NCBI GenBank assembly: GCA_009929605.1
Contig: SAAC01000007.1
Span: 1 to 44,179 of the forward strand
Direction of reading: 5' to 3'
DNA: 44,179 nucleotides
From: Negativicutes bacterium
GTDB lineage: Bacteria; Bacillota; Negativicutes; Veillonellales; Veillonellaceae
Within the stretch, counting starts at the first letter, position 1. The number at the start of each line of letters is the position of its first letter. Below, in pieces: positions 23,733-31,636 of this stretch. A model generated the notes under the pieces. That model had not been told where the DNA came from, did no database searches, and was given only the letters and a program-made list of their open reading frames with translations. A program made the translations under genes and the position numbers.

Positions 23733-24509
23733 ATGAGCATACTAATTGTTCGTAGAGGCATTCAGGGTCCTAGAGGCTTATCAGGTCTTGCAGCTCGTGA
23801 AACTCTACAGGTAGCAGCAAATATTGAGGCGATTAAACTAGTTGCAGAAAATATCGATGGCATTCTAGCTGCTCCTGTTGAAGCCGAAAATATTTTGTAC
23901 GACCATAATGAGTCTGGTCTAACCGCTATTAATGCGCAAGAAGCTATTGATGAATTAGTTGTGGCTATTAATGCAAATACCGCGGCTCTTGCTATTGCTA
24001 ATCTTATTGCTCCAGTCGGCACAGTATTAGATTATGCAGGTGTTACAGCTCCTGAAAATTATCTAATGTGTTATGGTCAAACACTAGATAGTGTTGCTAA
24101 CCCTGACTATGCACCTCTATTTAATGTGATTGGGACTATTTATGGTGGTACTGGGGCAGATGCTTTTAAAGTCCCTGACAAACGCGGTCGTACCTCTGCT
24201 GGTAAAGATGATATGGGTGGTACGTCTGCAGATAGATTAACAAATCAAACTGGAGGTATTAATGGAGATGGGCTAGGACAAGTTGGTGGGGCTGAAACAC
24301 ACTCATTAACAGCAGTTCAAAATGGACCTCATACACATAGTTATTCTGTACCTTCTGGACCCATAGCTGGTCCTTATTATTTACAAAGAGGAGACACACC
24401 AGAAGGGGGTAATGAGTACGGTAAAACAACAGGATCTTCTGGTTCTGGCACCGCACATAATAACGTACAGCCTACTATTATTCTTAATAGTATTATACGT
24501 TATAAATAA
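23733..24509 (+). CDS. Tail collar-domain short tail fibre
   Basis: A 258-residue fibre. The start includes a short collagen-like stretch (RRGIQGPRGLSG), then a helical shaft (about 20-90). The C-terminal 160 residues are a phage tail collar domain: PVGTVLDYAGVTAPENYLMC, GTIYGGTGADAFKVPDKRGR and an ending HNNVQPTIILNSIIRYK, all typical. The HTHSY histidines resemble the metal-binding HxH motifs that stabilise trimeric fibre tips. It closes the tail module. AAGGAG precedes the ATG. Confidence 0.85.
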   Translation: MSILIVRRGIQGPRGLSGLAARETLQVAANIEAIKLVAENIDGILAAPVEAENILYDHNESGLTAINAQEAIDELVVAINANTAALAIANLIAPVGTVLDYAGVTAPENYLMCYGQTLDSVANPDYAPLFNVIGTIYGGTGADAFKVPDKRGRTSAGKDDMGGTSADRLTNQTGGINGDGLGQVGGAETHSLTAVQNGPHTHSYSVPSGPIAGPYYLQRGDTPEGGNEYGKTTGSSGSGTAHNNVQPTIILNSIIRYK

Positions 24510-24512
24510 GAA

Positions 24513-24550
24513 TATGCCACATAGGTAAACGCTTGGCACCTTGTGGTATA
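24513..24550 (+). terminator. Hairpin between collar-fibre and lysis genes
   Basis: TATGCCACA (24513-24521) can pair with TGTGGTATA (24542-24550) with one G-U pair, and the stem extends inward with AGGT/ACCT after a one-base bulge. There is no T-run, so complete termination is unlikely; attenuation or mRNA protection ahead of the lysis genes is more plausible. Confidence 0.45.
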
Positions 24551-24582
24551 CGTTCAACAGCCAAGCTTTAGAGGAGCGAAAT

Positions 24583-24795
24583 ATGGATTACTCAGCGCTA
24601 GAACCATTATTTGACCCTGCTACTGTAACTGCTATTACTACGCTAGCTACTACGCTTGGTACAATTGGGTACGGTATTGCTTTGATGGCAACTAAATTGC
24701 CAAAAGCAACTGAGGAGTCGTCAAAGTGGTACAAAATAACTCGCGCCATTATTGACTTCATCGCAGCCAACTTTGGCAATGCAAAAAACGCATAG
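24583..24795 (+). CDS. Small single-span membrane protein, possible holin
   Basis: A 70-residue protein from ATG 24583 behind GAGGAG. It has one hydrophobic segment (VTAITTLATTLGTIGYGIAL) followed by a basic linker and an amphipathic helix (WYKITRAIIDFIAANF). Position as the first gene of the lysis cassette and its size fit a single-span holin, but I do not recognise a named family. Confidence 0.6.
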   Translation: MDYSALEPLFDPATVTAITTLATTLGTIGYGIALMATKLPKATEESSKWYKITRAIIDFIAANFGNAKNA

Positions 24796-24804
24796 GAGAG
24801 CAAA

Positions 24805-25032
24805 ATGACAAGCGCGTATATAATTATTGCCGCAAGTATTATTATGTCTGCGCTTGTCGCTACTCTCTTCTGGCTTAGTTATAAGTATGGCAAAATATCT
24901 GTGTTAAAAGACCAAGCCACAGCCAACTTAACCGTACGAACTGAGGCAAATAATGACAAAGAAAAGCTTAAAAAACTTACTGACACTGAGCTTGATAATA
25001 GGCTTAGTAAGTGGATGCGTGACGACAAGTGA
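24805..25032 (+). CDS. Rz-like inner-membrane spanin
   Basis: A 75-residue protein with an N-terminal membrane anchor (IIIAASIIMSALVATLFWLS) followed by a charged helical periplasmic domain ending in LSKWMRDDK, the plan of i-spanins that span the periplasm and fuse the membranes at lysis. TAGGAG precedes the ATG. The lipoprotein partner begins within this gene in another frame, as in the lambda Rz/Rz1 arrangement. It is shorter than lambda Rz, but organisation supports the call. Confidence 0.75.
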   Translation: MTSAYIIIAASIIMSALVATLFWLSYKYGKISVLKDQATANLTVRTEANNDKEKLKKLTDTELDNRLSKWMRDDK

Positions 25033-25141
25033 GTGTGCATGGAGCGAAACTATTTTAGTGTCAAAAGAAGATAAACTAACTCGGGATACAAAGATAGCTA
25101 TAATTCACCATAACCAACAGCGAGAGAAATTTTGCAAATAG
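24953..25141 (+). CDS. Rz1-like outer-membrane spanin lipoprotein (overlapping Rz)
   Basis: A 62-residue protein in the +1 frame relative to Rz, starting inside it (GAGG upstream of ATG 24953) and extending 109 bases past its stop. The N-terminus is a lipoprotein signal: basic start, hydrophobic core (LLTLSLIIGLVSG) and invariant Cys22 in a VSGC lipobox. The mature part is about 40 residues and not Pro-rich, unlike lambda Rz1. With Rz it should form the spanin complex, implying a host with an outer membrane. Confidence 0.8.
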   Translation: MTKKSLKNLLTLSLIIGLVSGCVTTSECAWSETILVSKEDKLTRDTKIAIIHHNQQREKFCK

Positions 25142-25158
25142 CTAGAAAAGGTACCGAG

Positions 25159-25440
25159 ATGGGGAAAGACGACATAACTGAAGAAACAGTAAAAATAGCT
25201 GTTGTTGAAAAGCGTATAGATACATTCGAAGACACTTGTCATACAGCTAGAGGTGAAATTAAAGCAGAATTGGCGTCAATTAAAGAAGAGCTAAAGGAAG
25301 AATTAAAGGGTATCACCCAAGTTAATACCAAGATACTTCTGGCAGTAAATACTTTAGAAACTAAACATAAAACATATACAGCTATTTTCGGGGCCGTAGC
25401 TGGATATGTTGGTGCGCATCTTCCCGGTATATTCAAATAG
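25159..25440 (+). CDS. XhlA-like coiled-coil protein with C-terminal membrane span
   Basis: A 93-residue protein from ATG 25159 with an AAAAGG site seven bases upstream; an earlier TTG at 25132 is less likely. Residues about 10-70 form a charged coiled coil (KRIDTFEDTCHTARGEIKAE and on). The end is a short hydrophobic span (TAIFGAVAGYVGAHLPGIF). This arrangement matches haemolysin XhlA-type proteins that sit with holins in phage lysis cassettes. It may be a holin accessory or the holin itself. Confidence 0.65.
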   Translation: MGKDDITEETVKIAVVEKRIDTFEDTCHTARGEIKAELASIKEELKEELKGITQVNTKILLAVNTLETKHKTYTAIFGAVAGYVGAHLPGIFK

Positions 25441-25449
25441 GAGCTAGTT

Positions 25450-25815
25450 ATGCCTTGGACTTATAAACAATCTACAGGTGAAATATTCCTAGATGGTGAA
25501 TTGTTCGCAACAGGTTATTCTGGCAAAGGAATTGGCAAGAATAATCCTGTTATGCAATATGTGAAAAATGTGGGGCCTGTCCCAGAGGGTAAATATACTT
25601 TGTCAGATGCTTTTTACCACCCTCATAAAGGTCCTGTTTGCATTAGATTACATCCTGTTAAGCAAGAGCAAATGCATGGTCGCAGCGGGTTTTTGATACA
25701 CGGCGATAGTATCAAACGTCCTGGTGAGGCTAGTGAAGGGTGTATTATTGTTAATAAGACTACTAGATTAGCAATAGACCGTTCAAAAGATAAGCTGTTA
25801 ATTGTTGAAAATTAA
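25450..25815 (+). CDS. L,D-transpeptidase-like (DUF2778/Tlde1-type) lysis enzyme
   Basis: A 121-residue protein with the signature of the small L,D-transpeptidase-related family. GFLIHGDS carries His84 and EGCIIV carries Cys98, the catalytic pair; PVPEGKYTLSDAF and CIRLHP are the flanking strands. Members cleave or exchange peptide cross-links in peptidoglycan. It is the last rightward gene, after the spanins and XhlA-like protein, and the lysis cassette contains no lysozyme, amidase or endopeptidase of usual type, so it is probably the endolysin. There is no signal peptide, so release would depend on a holin. Confidence 0.75.
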   Translation: MPWTYKQSTGEIFLDGELFATGYSGKGIGKNNPVMQYVKNVGPVPEGKYTLSDAFYHPHKGPVCIRLHPVKQEQMHGRSGFLIHGDSIKRPGEASEGCIIVNKTTRLAIDRSKDKLLIVEN

Positions 25816-25842
25816 TTTCAAAATTGAAGCTTCTACGTTGCT

Positions 25843-25889
25843 CCGTGGTCAATTATTTTTTCGGCCTTAGGTCTATATAGAAAAATATT
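25843..25889 (+). repeat. Three-copy intergenic element, copy E3
   Basis: CCGTGG at 25843-25848 is followed after 14 bases by GGCCTTA, six bases, then TATAGAAA. The same order recurs at 42497-42547 and 43954-44000. The end (TTAGGTCTATATAGAA) resembles promoters of T7/SP6-class RNA polymerases, but no such polymerase is encoded here. This copy lies between the converging operons. Confidence 0.45.
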
Positions 25890-25894
25890 TCGGA

Positions 25895-25942
25895 CTCAAT
25901 ATAACCTCGTTAAAAATCAAATAAATCATAATTTATATTGAG
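25895..25942. terminator. Inverted repeat between convergent operons (probable bidirectional terminator)
   Basis: CTCAATATAA (25895-25904) and TTATATTGAG (25933-25942) are perfect inverted arms, extendable by GG/CC after one mismatch. The loop is long (28 bases). It lies between the end of the rightward lysis operon and the end of the leftward early operon and overlaps the last codons of the nuclease gene. T-rich runs follow on the leftward side. Confidence 0.45.
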
Positions 25943-26237
25943 GCCTTATTTCGTATTTGATCGGGTCGGCGTCGGAAGTGATAAAATGCCGGAGGTCTTC
26001 AATAGAGCGTATAAAGAATGCTTTTCCTCCGGCATCTATACACTTATTGATCTTTTCCTTTTGCGCTATGCTAGGCGTATCAGTCTTCCATTTTATTTCA
26101 AACCCCCAGAAAGCTCCTTGTATACATGCTATCAAATCCATATTGCCAGACCGACTAGCCGCAGTCACATTTATAACGTAAGCGTTAAACTCTTTTTCCA
26201 AGACTGCGATACATTTTGGTTGTAACGGATTAGCCAT
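25926..26237 (-). CDS. VRR-NUC-type PD-(D/E)xK nuclease
   Basis: A 103-residue nuclease with the compact VRR-NUC core: GNMDLIACIQ with the acidic Asp34, FEIKWK with Glu47-x-Lys49, and a Q near 59 followed by a helix and strand (CIDAGGKAFFIRS). These small enzymes act on branched or flap DNA and are usual in phage replication operons. It follows the ligase gene with a one-base overlap and is the last gene of the leftward early block. GGGAGG precedes the ATG. Confidence 0.8.
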   Translation of the reverse strand: MANPLQPKCIAVLEKEFNAYVINVTAASRSGNMDLIACIQGAFWGFEIKWKTDTPSIAQKEKINKCIDAGGKAFFIRSIEDLRHFITSDADPIKYEIRPQYKL

Positions 26238-27493
26238 TATTTGTCCTCCCTAACACATACAAATCTAGGCAAGAAAAGACTTTTATTAAGATTGTCTTTA
26301 TTTGCAATAACTGTATTGTATTTTATCTCTATCGTTTTACCGATAAAGAAATTAGGATCTTTTCTCCGGTCTGCATCAGTTAGTCCTGAGCCTACTTTTA
26401 CTTCTATATAAGTAGGCTTAATAGCATCTTCCATATAACCTTCACATTTTAAAGCTCCAATACAGCCTTGATACTTTCCTTCTCCAGGAACACAATCAAT
26501 ACATAACAAGTCAGTTGTTAATTCAGCCTTCATCTTTGCCCAGTCATTGCTACGTTTAAAAGAGTATAAATGTTGTAGAGACTTAAGAATAAGACCTTCA
26601 TATCCTGAAGAGATACATCTTTGATATTTTGCTAACAAATCTTCAACATTGGTAAATAACCAACTATCAGCTAAGCAAACATCTGAAGGGCAATTTAATA
26701 ACTCTACAAAGTCTTTTGCAGAGTTAAACCTTTGTGAATAAGGTACATTACAGAACATAGAGCTAAACTGGTCTATAGTAAGAATGTCAAAAATGTTGTA
26801 AACAATACCTAGATGGTCGGGTATGGGCGTACCTTGTCTAGAGGAGTTTACAAGCCCACTTATCTTAGTGTGATCTTCATTTCTGCTATCACCAAAAGTT
26901 AACTCTCCATCTAAGACAATAGATAAAGAAGAAAAGCCTTTAACAGAGCGTAACATCTTTTCCAAACGAGGAAACTTAAATGCATGACCATTACGGGTCT
27001 TAAGAGTAATCTCCCCATAGTTTAATATTGCTAAACATCTTGCGCCGTTATACTTTAGCTGAGCAATAACAGGAAAAGATATTCTGTCAAGGTTTGCTGC
27101 TTTAGCTAGTTGAACGTTAAAAACAGGAATTAAATTGTAGCCAAAAGCTTTATTAATAATGCTTGCAGCTATTCCACAGTTTAGGTTTTTATTACATACA
27201 CACTTTATTAAGTCTCCGTGAGTAAGTGCAAAATTAACTACTTCATTTCTAGCGGCTAATCCTGTTAGGCGTCTTGCGCTAAGCAAATCTAAAAGGTCGA
27301 TCATATCACTATTAGGAGTACCAAGCCTTGCCATGTCAATTTCATGAGAAGAGAAAGTAACACCAAAAGTCTTGTAAGGTGAATATGTGTAGAGCAAAAC
27401 TTCAGGTACATGCTTTCCATTTTTACTAGCTGCTACAATAGCTTGCTTTTCTATTGTTGAAGTTGTTTGTAATAGTTTATCAATTAGTATCAT
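26237..27493 (-). CDS. ATP-dependent DNA ligase
   Basis: A 418-residue ligase that seals nicks, as between Okazaki fragments. The adenylated lysine is K147 in motif I (AQLKYNGAR). Further nucleotidyltransferase motifs are RNGHAFKFP (motif Ia), VLDGELTFGD (III), EGLILKS (IV) and DWAKMKAELTTDL (V). The C-terminal OB domain ends with GKTIEIKYNTVI. N-terminal residues 1-135 are a helical DNA-binding-like domain, longer than in T7 ligase. AAGGAG precedes the ATG; the helicase gene ends 13 bases upstream. Confidence 0.9.
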   Translation of the reverse strand: MILIDKLLQTTSTIEKQAIVAASKNGKHVPEVLLYTYSPYKTFGVTFSSHEIDMARLGTPNSDMIDLLDLLSARRLTGLAARNEVVNFALTHGDLIKCVCNKNLNCGIAASIINKAFGYNLIPVFNVQLAKAANLDRISFPVIAQLKYNGARCLAILNYGEITLKTRNGHAFKFPRLEKMLRSVKGFSSLSIVLDGELTFGDSRNEDHTKISGLVNSSRQGTPIPDHLGIVYNIFDILTIDQFSSMFCNVPYSQRFNSAKDFVELLNCPSDVCLADSWLFTNVEDLLAKYQRCISSGYEGLILKSLQHLYSFKRSNDWAKMKAELTTDLLCIDCVPGEGKYQGCIGALKCEGYMEDAIKPTYIEVKVGSGLTDADRRKDPNFFIGKTIEIKYNTVIANKDNLNKSLFLPRFVCVREDK

Positions 27494-27506
27494 TTAAGTG
27501 CACTCC

Positions 27507-28733
27507 TTACAGTGTTTCGAAAACAGTATCAACAAAGTTCTTCTTGTTGAGGGACACAGCTTTATAGGCTTTATGACTTGCAGCGCCTTTAACAAGAATA
27601 TAATGCACGATGATTTTTTCTTCACGACGCATATTAGCTTGACGAGCTCTTCTCTGGGTATGCTGAGAAGTCGAATGGTTCTGACTGTATATAACAAGTG
27701 TCTTAAAACTAGAAAGGTCAACACCTTCTGCATAACTAGATGCTTGCAATATAGTGGCTTTCTTGAACATCTTTTCAAGCTTTAGTTTGTCAGCTTTAAA
27801 GTGATACATGATAACTAGGCTTTCTACGTCACCCCATGTTTGTAAAATATAATCAGCCTTTTCATTATTACCAAGATTGACATATTCATCACCAATCTTT
27901 AGCGTGCCTCCTTCTATCATATGTAAAGCCCAACGTAACTTAGCTGAAGTATCACAAACCAAGGTATAGTCTTTGCCTGTTTCAGCTAAAGTAAAGGCAA
28001 TACCTTTTTCTTTTACAATAGTATTGTATATGCTTCTGATTTTGTCGGAAAGCTTTATAAAATGCAATTGATCTTCTGGCTCATGTTCAAAACCAAGTTC
28101 TTTACGAGTAGCGGTAATAAACAAATGGTTAAACGTGTCCTTAACCTTATCATGTAAGACTTTTGTATAATCTATAGCAATTGCAGTTGCGCTTATACGG
28201 TTTGTCCGTAACGCACCTTTTTCATCTCTATCGGCGAAATATCTAAACCAATCATAGAAGTTCTTAAACTGCTTCCACGGACTTCTATGGCTTAAATAAA
28301 ATTGATGGAATAACAATTGCGTGCCTTGTGCATAAGGAGTAGCGCTACTGTATACTATAGGCAAACCATAAACTAGTTTAAATACATTTTTCCATATACC
28401 GGAAGTCTTTGGATAGCCGGAAATATATTTGTGGGCCTCATCAAGGATAACAAACTGGAAAGGCCCAACAGCTTTTTGTACGCTATGGTAATTAATAACA
28501 ACAAAGATTTTGCTATGTGGAAAATTGACAAGGGTTTCTTGCCAACCTTCTAAAGCCTTCTTAGTCGTTATTACAAGCACTCTATCAACATTAACGTATT
28601 GCTCTGCTAACAAGATAGAAATGATTGTTTTGCCTGTACGCTCTTCCATCCCAAGATATACTAGACCATATTCGTTTAGTATAGCTTGAGCTTTCCTAGC
28701 TAGTTCAATTTGATGAGGTTTTGCTTCCCACAT
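27507..28733 (-). CDS. SF2/SNF2-like DNA helicase
   Basis: A 408-residue ATPase of helicase superfamily 2. Motif I is MEERTGKT (29-36), motif II is DEAH at 98-101, and motif III is YSSATPYAQG. The C-terminal RecA-like half carries VIYSQNHSTSQHTQRRARQA, the motif VI equivalent with paired arginines. Short length and the Q-motif-like start (MWEAKPHQIELA) resemble phage SNF2-type helicases. It probably remodels replication forks or recombination intermediates together with the neighbouring ligase and nuclease. Confidence 0.85.
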   Translation of the reverse strand: MWEAKPHQIELARKAQAILNEYGLVYLGMEERTGKTIISILLAEQYVNVDRVLVITTKKALEGWQETLVNFPHSKIFVVINYHSVQKAVGPFQFVILDEAHKYISGYPKTSGIWKNVFKLVYGLPIVYSSATPYAQGTQLLFHQFYLSHRSPWKQFKNFYDWFRYFADRDEKGALRTNRISATAIAIDYTKVLHDKVKDTFNHLFITATRKELGFEHEPEDQLHFIKLSDKIRSIYNTIVKEKGIAFTLAETGKDYTLVCDTSAKLRWALHMIEGGTLKIGDEYVNLGNNEKADYILQTWGDVESLVIMYHFKADKLKLEKMFKKATILQASSYAEGVDLSSFKTLVIYSQNHSTSQHTQRRARQANMRREEKIIVHYILVKGAASHKAYKAVSLNKKNFVDTVFETL

Positions 28734-28736
28734 ATT

Positions 28737-28958
28737 TCACCTTAACGCTGAACGATCATAAGTATCAGAGACGATAATCCCAAAAGTGTCAAATACTCGT
28801 TGAGCAACTTTCTTACTCATTTTAGTATTTTTGCAATAGTTAGATATTTGAATTGGCTGAACAGTCAATTCATTATCTGACAAAGCTTTTGCTATTGCGT
28901 AGTATGATGTTAAGCCAAAATACTCCGAAATATATTCAATAGCTTCTCTACTAGTCAT
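28737..28958 (-). CDS. Cro/XRE-like helix-turn-helix protein
   Basis: A 73-residue protein whose helices fit a small HTH domain: AIEYISEYFGLTSYYAIAKA, then VQPIQISNYCKNTKMSKKVA as a recognition-helix region. It could regulate early transcription. Its start overlaps the previous gene's stop by four bases (ATGA), so it is part of the early operon. The partner operator is unknown. Confidence 0.65.
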   Translation of the reverse strand: MTSREAIEYISEYFGLTSYYAIAKALSDNELTVQPIQISNYCKNTKMSKKVAQRVFDTFGIIVSDTYDRSALR

Positions 28959-29158
28959 ACTAAACCTACTTTAACTGCAAACCATTCTGCTACCGTTAAT
29001 ACGCCATTATCAAACTCTGATAGTGATTTTGGCACCCAAATACGTTTGGCTTGCTTTTCAAAGGTATCCTCCTCTGTTGTTACACAATAAGCATCTTCAG
29101 TTTCCCAGATTAAATCTGCGTCAATATCTATAACGTGTTTGTTATCGTGATTACCCAT
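28955..29158 (-). CDS. Conserved hypothetical phage protein (67 aa)
   Basis: A 67-residue acidic protein. The segments DLIWETEDAYCVTTE and KRIWVPKSLSEFDNGVLTVA fit a small beta-sheet family (iWxPKS motif) that I recall from many phage replication regions, with no known function. GGAGGG precedes the ATG at 29158. It is followed by the HTH gene with overlap. Confidence 0.7.
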   Translation of the reverse strand: MGNHDNKHVIDIDADLIWETEDAYCVTTEEDTFEKQAKRIWVPKSLSEFDNGVLTVAEWFAVKVGLV

Positions 29159-29167
29159 TGTACCCTC

Positions 29168-30019
29168 CTACAAAGCAATTGTTTTCTTTGGTTCAGCCTT
29201 ATGCTCGTCAAGAGACACCAAGCCATTCTCTTGTTCTTCAAAGCCTGTAACTTCAGCGTCCGAGTAATAGACCTTAGAGAAATCTATATCCACATCTTTC
29301 ACCATTGTGATAAGCTTAGACTGTTCTACAAGATACTCGATCCAGTTTACTCCTGGCATGCGAAGACCAACAATCTCTTGGTACTTCTCCATGGCATCAT
29401 CCAAAGCTGTTTCAGCACTTTGAATAGCATCAAAAGCTAGTTTGTCCCCTACCCTAGGTAAACCAGGAATATTATCACTTGTATCGCCTTTAAGGATTTG
29501 CCTATAAAGGTTGATAATAGCCTGATCTTCAGAAACTTCTTGCCATTCGTCTTTTACATAGTTGTAGTGCTTACCCGCAATTTGTAGCATATCTTTATCA
29601 ATACCACAGTGATAAGCGCCATTAACAAACATGTCTGTCGCAATAGCATCATCTGCTTCATAACCATCAACAACATGGGCATTACAGAACTCAACTAGGT
29701 AGTCTCTGCAAGACGGCAAAAACTGCGGTTTTATCATTGTTGCACGATTGCCTTTATAAGGTTTAGTCTTAGCCACTTCATAACGGAAGTTATTACTACC
29801 AGATATATAAATGCGCATTTTATGCACACCGGTTATTCTAGTAATATTATCTAGTGTTGTCTGCAAGATAGAATGAGCAGCGCCTTCGAAATGAGTTTCG
29901 CAAACCGCAGCAGTACGATAAGCAATGATGTCGCCATCTACAGCAAAAACTGCTTCTTTAACAGGAGGAAGTTTTACTAAACCATTCTCTTGTGCTACAA
30001 AACCAAAATTGTCTTCCAT
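29168..30019 (-). CDS. 5'-3' exonuclease (T7 gp6/FEN-like)
   Basis: A 283-residue flap/5' exonuclease that removes RNA primers and processes DNA ends. Metal-site motifs are clear: AVDGDIIAYR (Asp28/Asp30), GYEADDAIAT, GIDKDMLQI and LKGDTSDNIPGLPRVGDK, which includes the helix-hairpin-helix DNA-binding loop. I place the start at 30019, with GGAG seven bases upstream; an in-frame ATG at 30031 has no ribosome-binding site. It works with Pol A and ligase. Confidence 0.9.
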   Translation of the reverse strand: MEDNFGFVAQENGLVKLPPVKEAVFAVDGDIIAYRTAAVCETHFEGAAHSILQTTLDNITRITGVHKMRIYISGSNNFRYEVAKTKPYKGNRATMIKPQFLPSCRDYLVEFCNAHVVDGYEADDAIATDMFVNGAYHCGIDKDMLQIAGKHYNYVKDEWQEVSEDQAIINLYRQILKGDTSDNIPGLPRVGDKLAFDAIQSAETALDDAMEKYQEIVGLRMPGVNWIEYLVEQSKLITMVKDVDIDFSKVYYSDAEVTGFEEQENGLVSLDEHKAEPKKTIAL

Positions 30020-30051
30020 AGTATTCTCCATAAGAGTAAGTTATTGTATTA

Positions 30052-30423
30052 TTAGCCTTTTAACTGGCCAATAACTTTAGGTAAGAAAACAGTGAATATT
30101 TCATCAATGAAATATGCCTCTATTTCCCAGCAATCCGCAATTTCGCCTATGTACTGCTTATGCCATTGCCAAACATGTACACTTTCATGCACTAATGTAG
30201 CAAGTAGGTCTTTCTTAGTCTTACCTTTCTTATTGATGCTCATAATCTGTACTTGAGCACCAGAAGGTGTGATTAAACTTTTTACTTGTGCCACACCTGA
30301 TTTGCACCAATCTGTAGGTTCCTTAACCTTATAATGCTTAAGCAAATCATCAAACTGTTCTTGGTTGAAACATAGGTGCACTTTAAGATGCAACATGTCA
30401 TTCATATAAGTGTTATGTTTCAT
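30052..30423 (-). CDS. SprT/zincin-like HExxH protein
   Basis: A 123-residue protein with a zinc-protease-like motif, HESVHVWQ (His79, Glu80, His83), in a helix followed by CWEIEAYFIDEI, which could supply a third Glu ligand. The preceding beta region (SGAQVQIMSINKKGKTKKDL) matches the small sheet found in such domains. SprT-like proteins act on DNA-bound proteins in hosts; a phage role is unknown. It lies between exonuclease and deaminase genes. AGGA precedes the ATG. Confidence 0.65.
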   Translation of the reverse strand: MKHNTYMNDMLHLKVHLCFNQEQFDDLLKHYKVKEPTDWCKSGVAQVKSLITPSGAQVQIMSINKKGKTKKDLLATLVHESVHVWQWHKQYIGEIADCWEIEAYFIDEIFTVFLPKVIGQLKG

Positions 30424-30424
30424 T

Positions 30425-31096
30425 TTACTTATCCTTTACTTTTGGCAGGTGTTTAAGCTCTATTAGAAAACTAAGATTAGCAGCGGCATGGTCCAAATGG
30501 CATAAGCCACTTTCTGGATCATTTTCTTCCCCTTCTCTCCACGCGTCTATATGCCTAGTTATAGCACTAATATAGTCTTCAATAGTTTCTGTTTTTCTCC
30601 AGTTGTTTGGCTTGTATTTCTTTGCTCCATAGGTTAAGGCCCTAGCACAAGCAATACCTAATGAGGCGGGTACAAGAGCCATACGAGGTTTATGAGAGCT
30701 AAACTTCATAAAACTTTCACAGACAATGTAACTCAGATTATGTTTAGCTAGAAGTGCTTTGCAATTATCACAAGGATAATGCGAAACAAACATAATAAGT
30801 TCACCTTTGTCACGCATTTCTTCTAATAAGTTTCTACCGTTTAAACATAAAAACTTTCCTGAAGCATTATGAATACAAGCAGCTTCTGCATGTATAACGC
30901 TTTCCTTAGTAGAGCCATCCGGTAACTCACAAGAAGAACCATCAGGGTTCCAGTTAACTCCTTCAGCAAGTACAGCGTATTGCCCATTTGCTTTTAGGGT
31001 TAATACAGCGCCTACTTTTCGTTTAGCACAACGAGACTTTGCAGCAATATCTATACAGTGCTCTTCGATCTTTTGCTTTGTAACAAAGGTTAGCAT
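30425..31096 (-). CDS. dCMP deaminase-like domain fused to a dATP/dGTP-diphosphohydrolase-like (DUF5664) domain
   Basis: A 223-residue fusion. Residues 1-130 carry a zinc cytidine-deaminase fold: catalytic HAE (69-71) and zinc site PCDNC (108-112), with CIDIAAKSRCAKRKVGAV as substrate-side helix. Residues about 138-215 contain SLGIACARALTYGAKKYKPN and RHIDAWREGEENDPESGLCH, the hallmark of the DUF5664/dGTP_diPhyd_N family of nucleotide phosphohydrolases. The start at 31096 follows GAGGACC. Fusion suggests linked trimming and deamination of the dNTP pool. It lies next to MazG-like and ThyA-family genes. Confidence 0.8.
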   Translation of the reverse strand: MLTFVTKQKIEEHCIDIAAKSRCAKRKVGAVLTLKANGQYAVLAEGVNWNPDGSSCELPDGSTKESVIHAEAACIHNASGKFLCLNGRNLLEEMRDKGELIMFVSHYPCDNCKALLAKHNLSYIVCESFMKFSSHKPRMALVPASLGIACARALTYGAKKYKPNNWRKTETIEDYISAITRHIDAWREGEENDPESGLCHLDHAAANLSFLIELKHLPKVKDK

Positions 31097-31106
31097 GTGG
31101 TCCTCA

Positions 31107-31622
31107 TTAAGCAATATTGTTCAAGATAGCAATTAAGTCCTCTGTGGGAGGCACATAATTAGGACCTTTGTTAATGTTGGCTTTTTGCGAAGGATCTGTT
31201 TTACCCTCAATGCTCTTTGTGTTATTACTCTTACAAATAGCCGCGCAAATGTCCATCATATGAGGGCCAAGCTTATGCTTTCTTGCTGCTTCTGCAACAA
31301 TAATAAAGATAGCATTGAAAATGAACTCGACAACCATTTCTGCTTTTGGACCATTTTCAGCAGCTGCGAGTTTCTTCACGTCCTCTAATGGAACAGTGTT
31401 GTTCATAATCATCTCAATTTCTTCTTCTTCAAAGCCCATCTTCCAAAGTACGCCACAACATACAAACAAGATGTCGCCACAAGCATCCGCAATAGAAACA
31501 AGGTCAGGAGATTCTGTAAGTTCCGACACTTCTTCTTTAAGCAAGGCCATACTTAGTTCAGCATTGAAAATTCGGTCATATCGAGCCGCATTCCAATTCA
31601 CACATTCAGAGATAACATTCAT
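31107..31622 (-). CDS. MazG-like nucleotide pyrophosphohydrolase
   Basis: A 171-residue helical protein with the all-alpha NTP pyrophosphohydrolase pattern: LLKEEVSEL (ExxE helix) and VSIADACGDILFVCCGVLW (D-x-x-x-D helix), which bind the metal. The C-terminal 80 residues extend beyond the core and contain KSNNTKSIEGKTDPSQK. MazG-like enzymes cleave dNTPs or alarmones; the substrate here is unknown, but the neighbours suggest deoxynucleotide pool control. Confidence 0.75.
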   Translation of the reverse strand: MNVISECVNWNAARYDRIFNAELSMALLKEEVSELTESPDLVSIADACGDILFVCCGVLWKMGFEEEEIEMIMNNTVPLEDVKKLAAAENGPKAEMVVEFIFNAIFIIVAEAARKHKLGPHMMDICAAICKSNNTKSIEGKTDPSQKANINKGPNYVPPTEDLIAILNNIA

Positions 31623-31636
31623 TTGCGTAACCTTTC

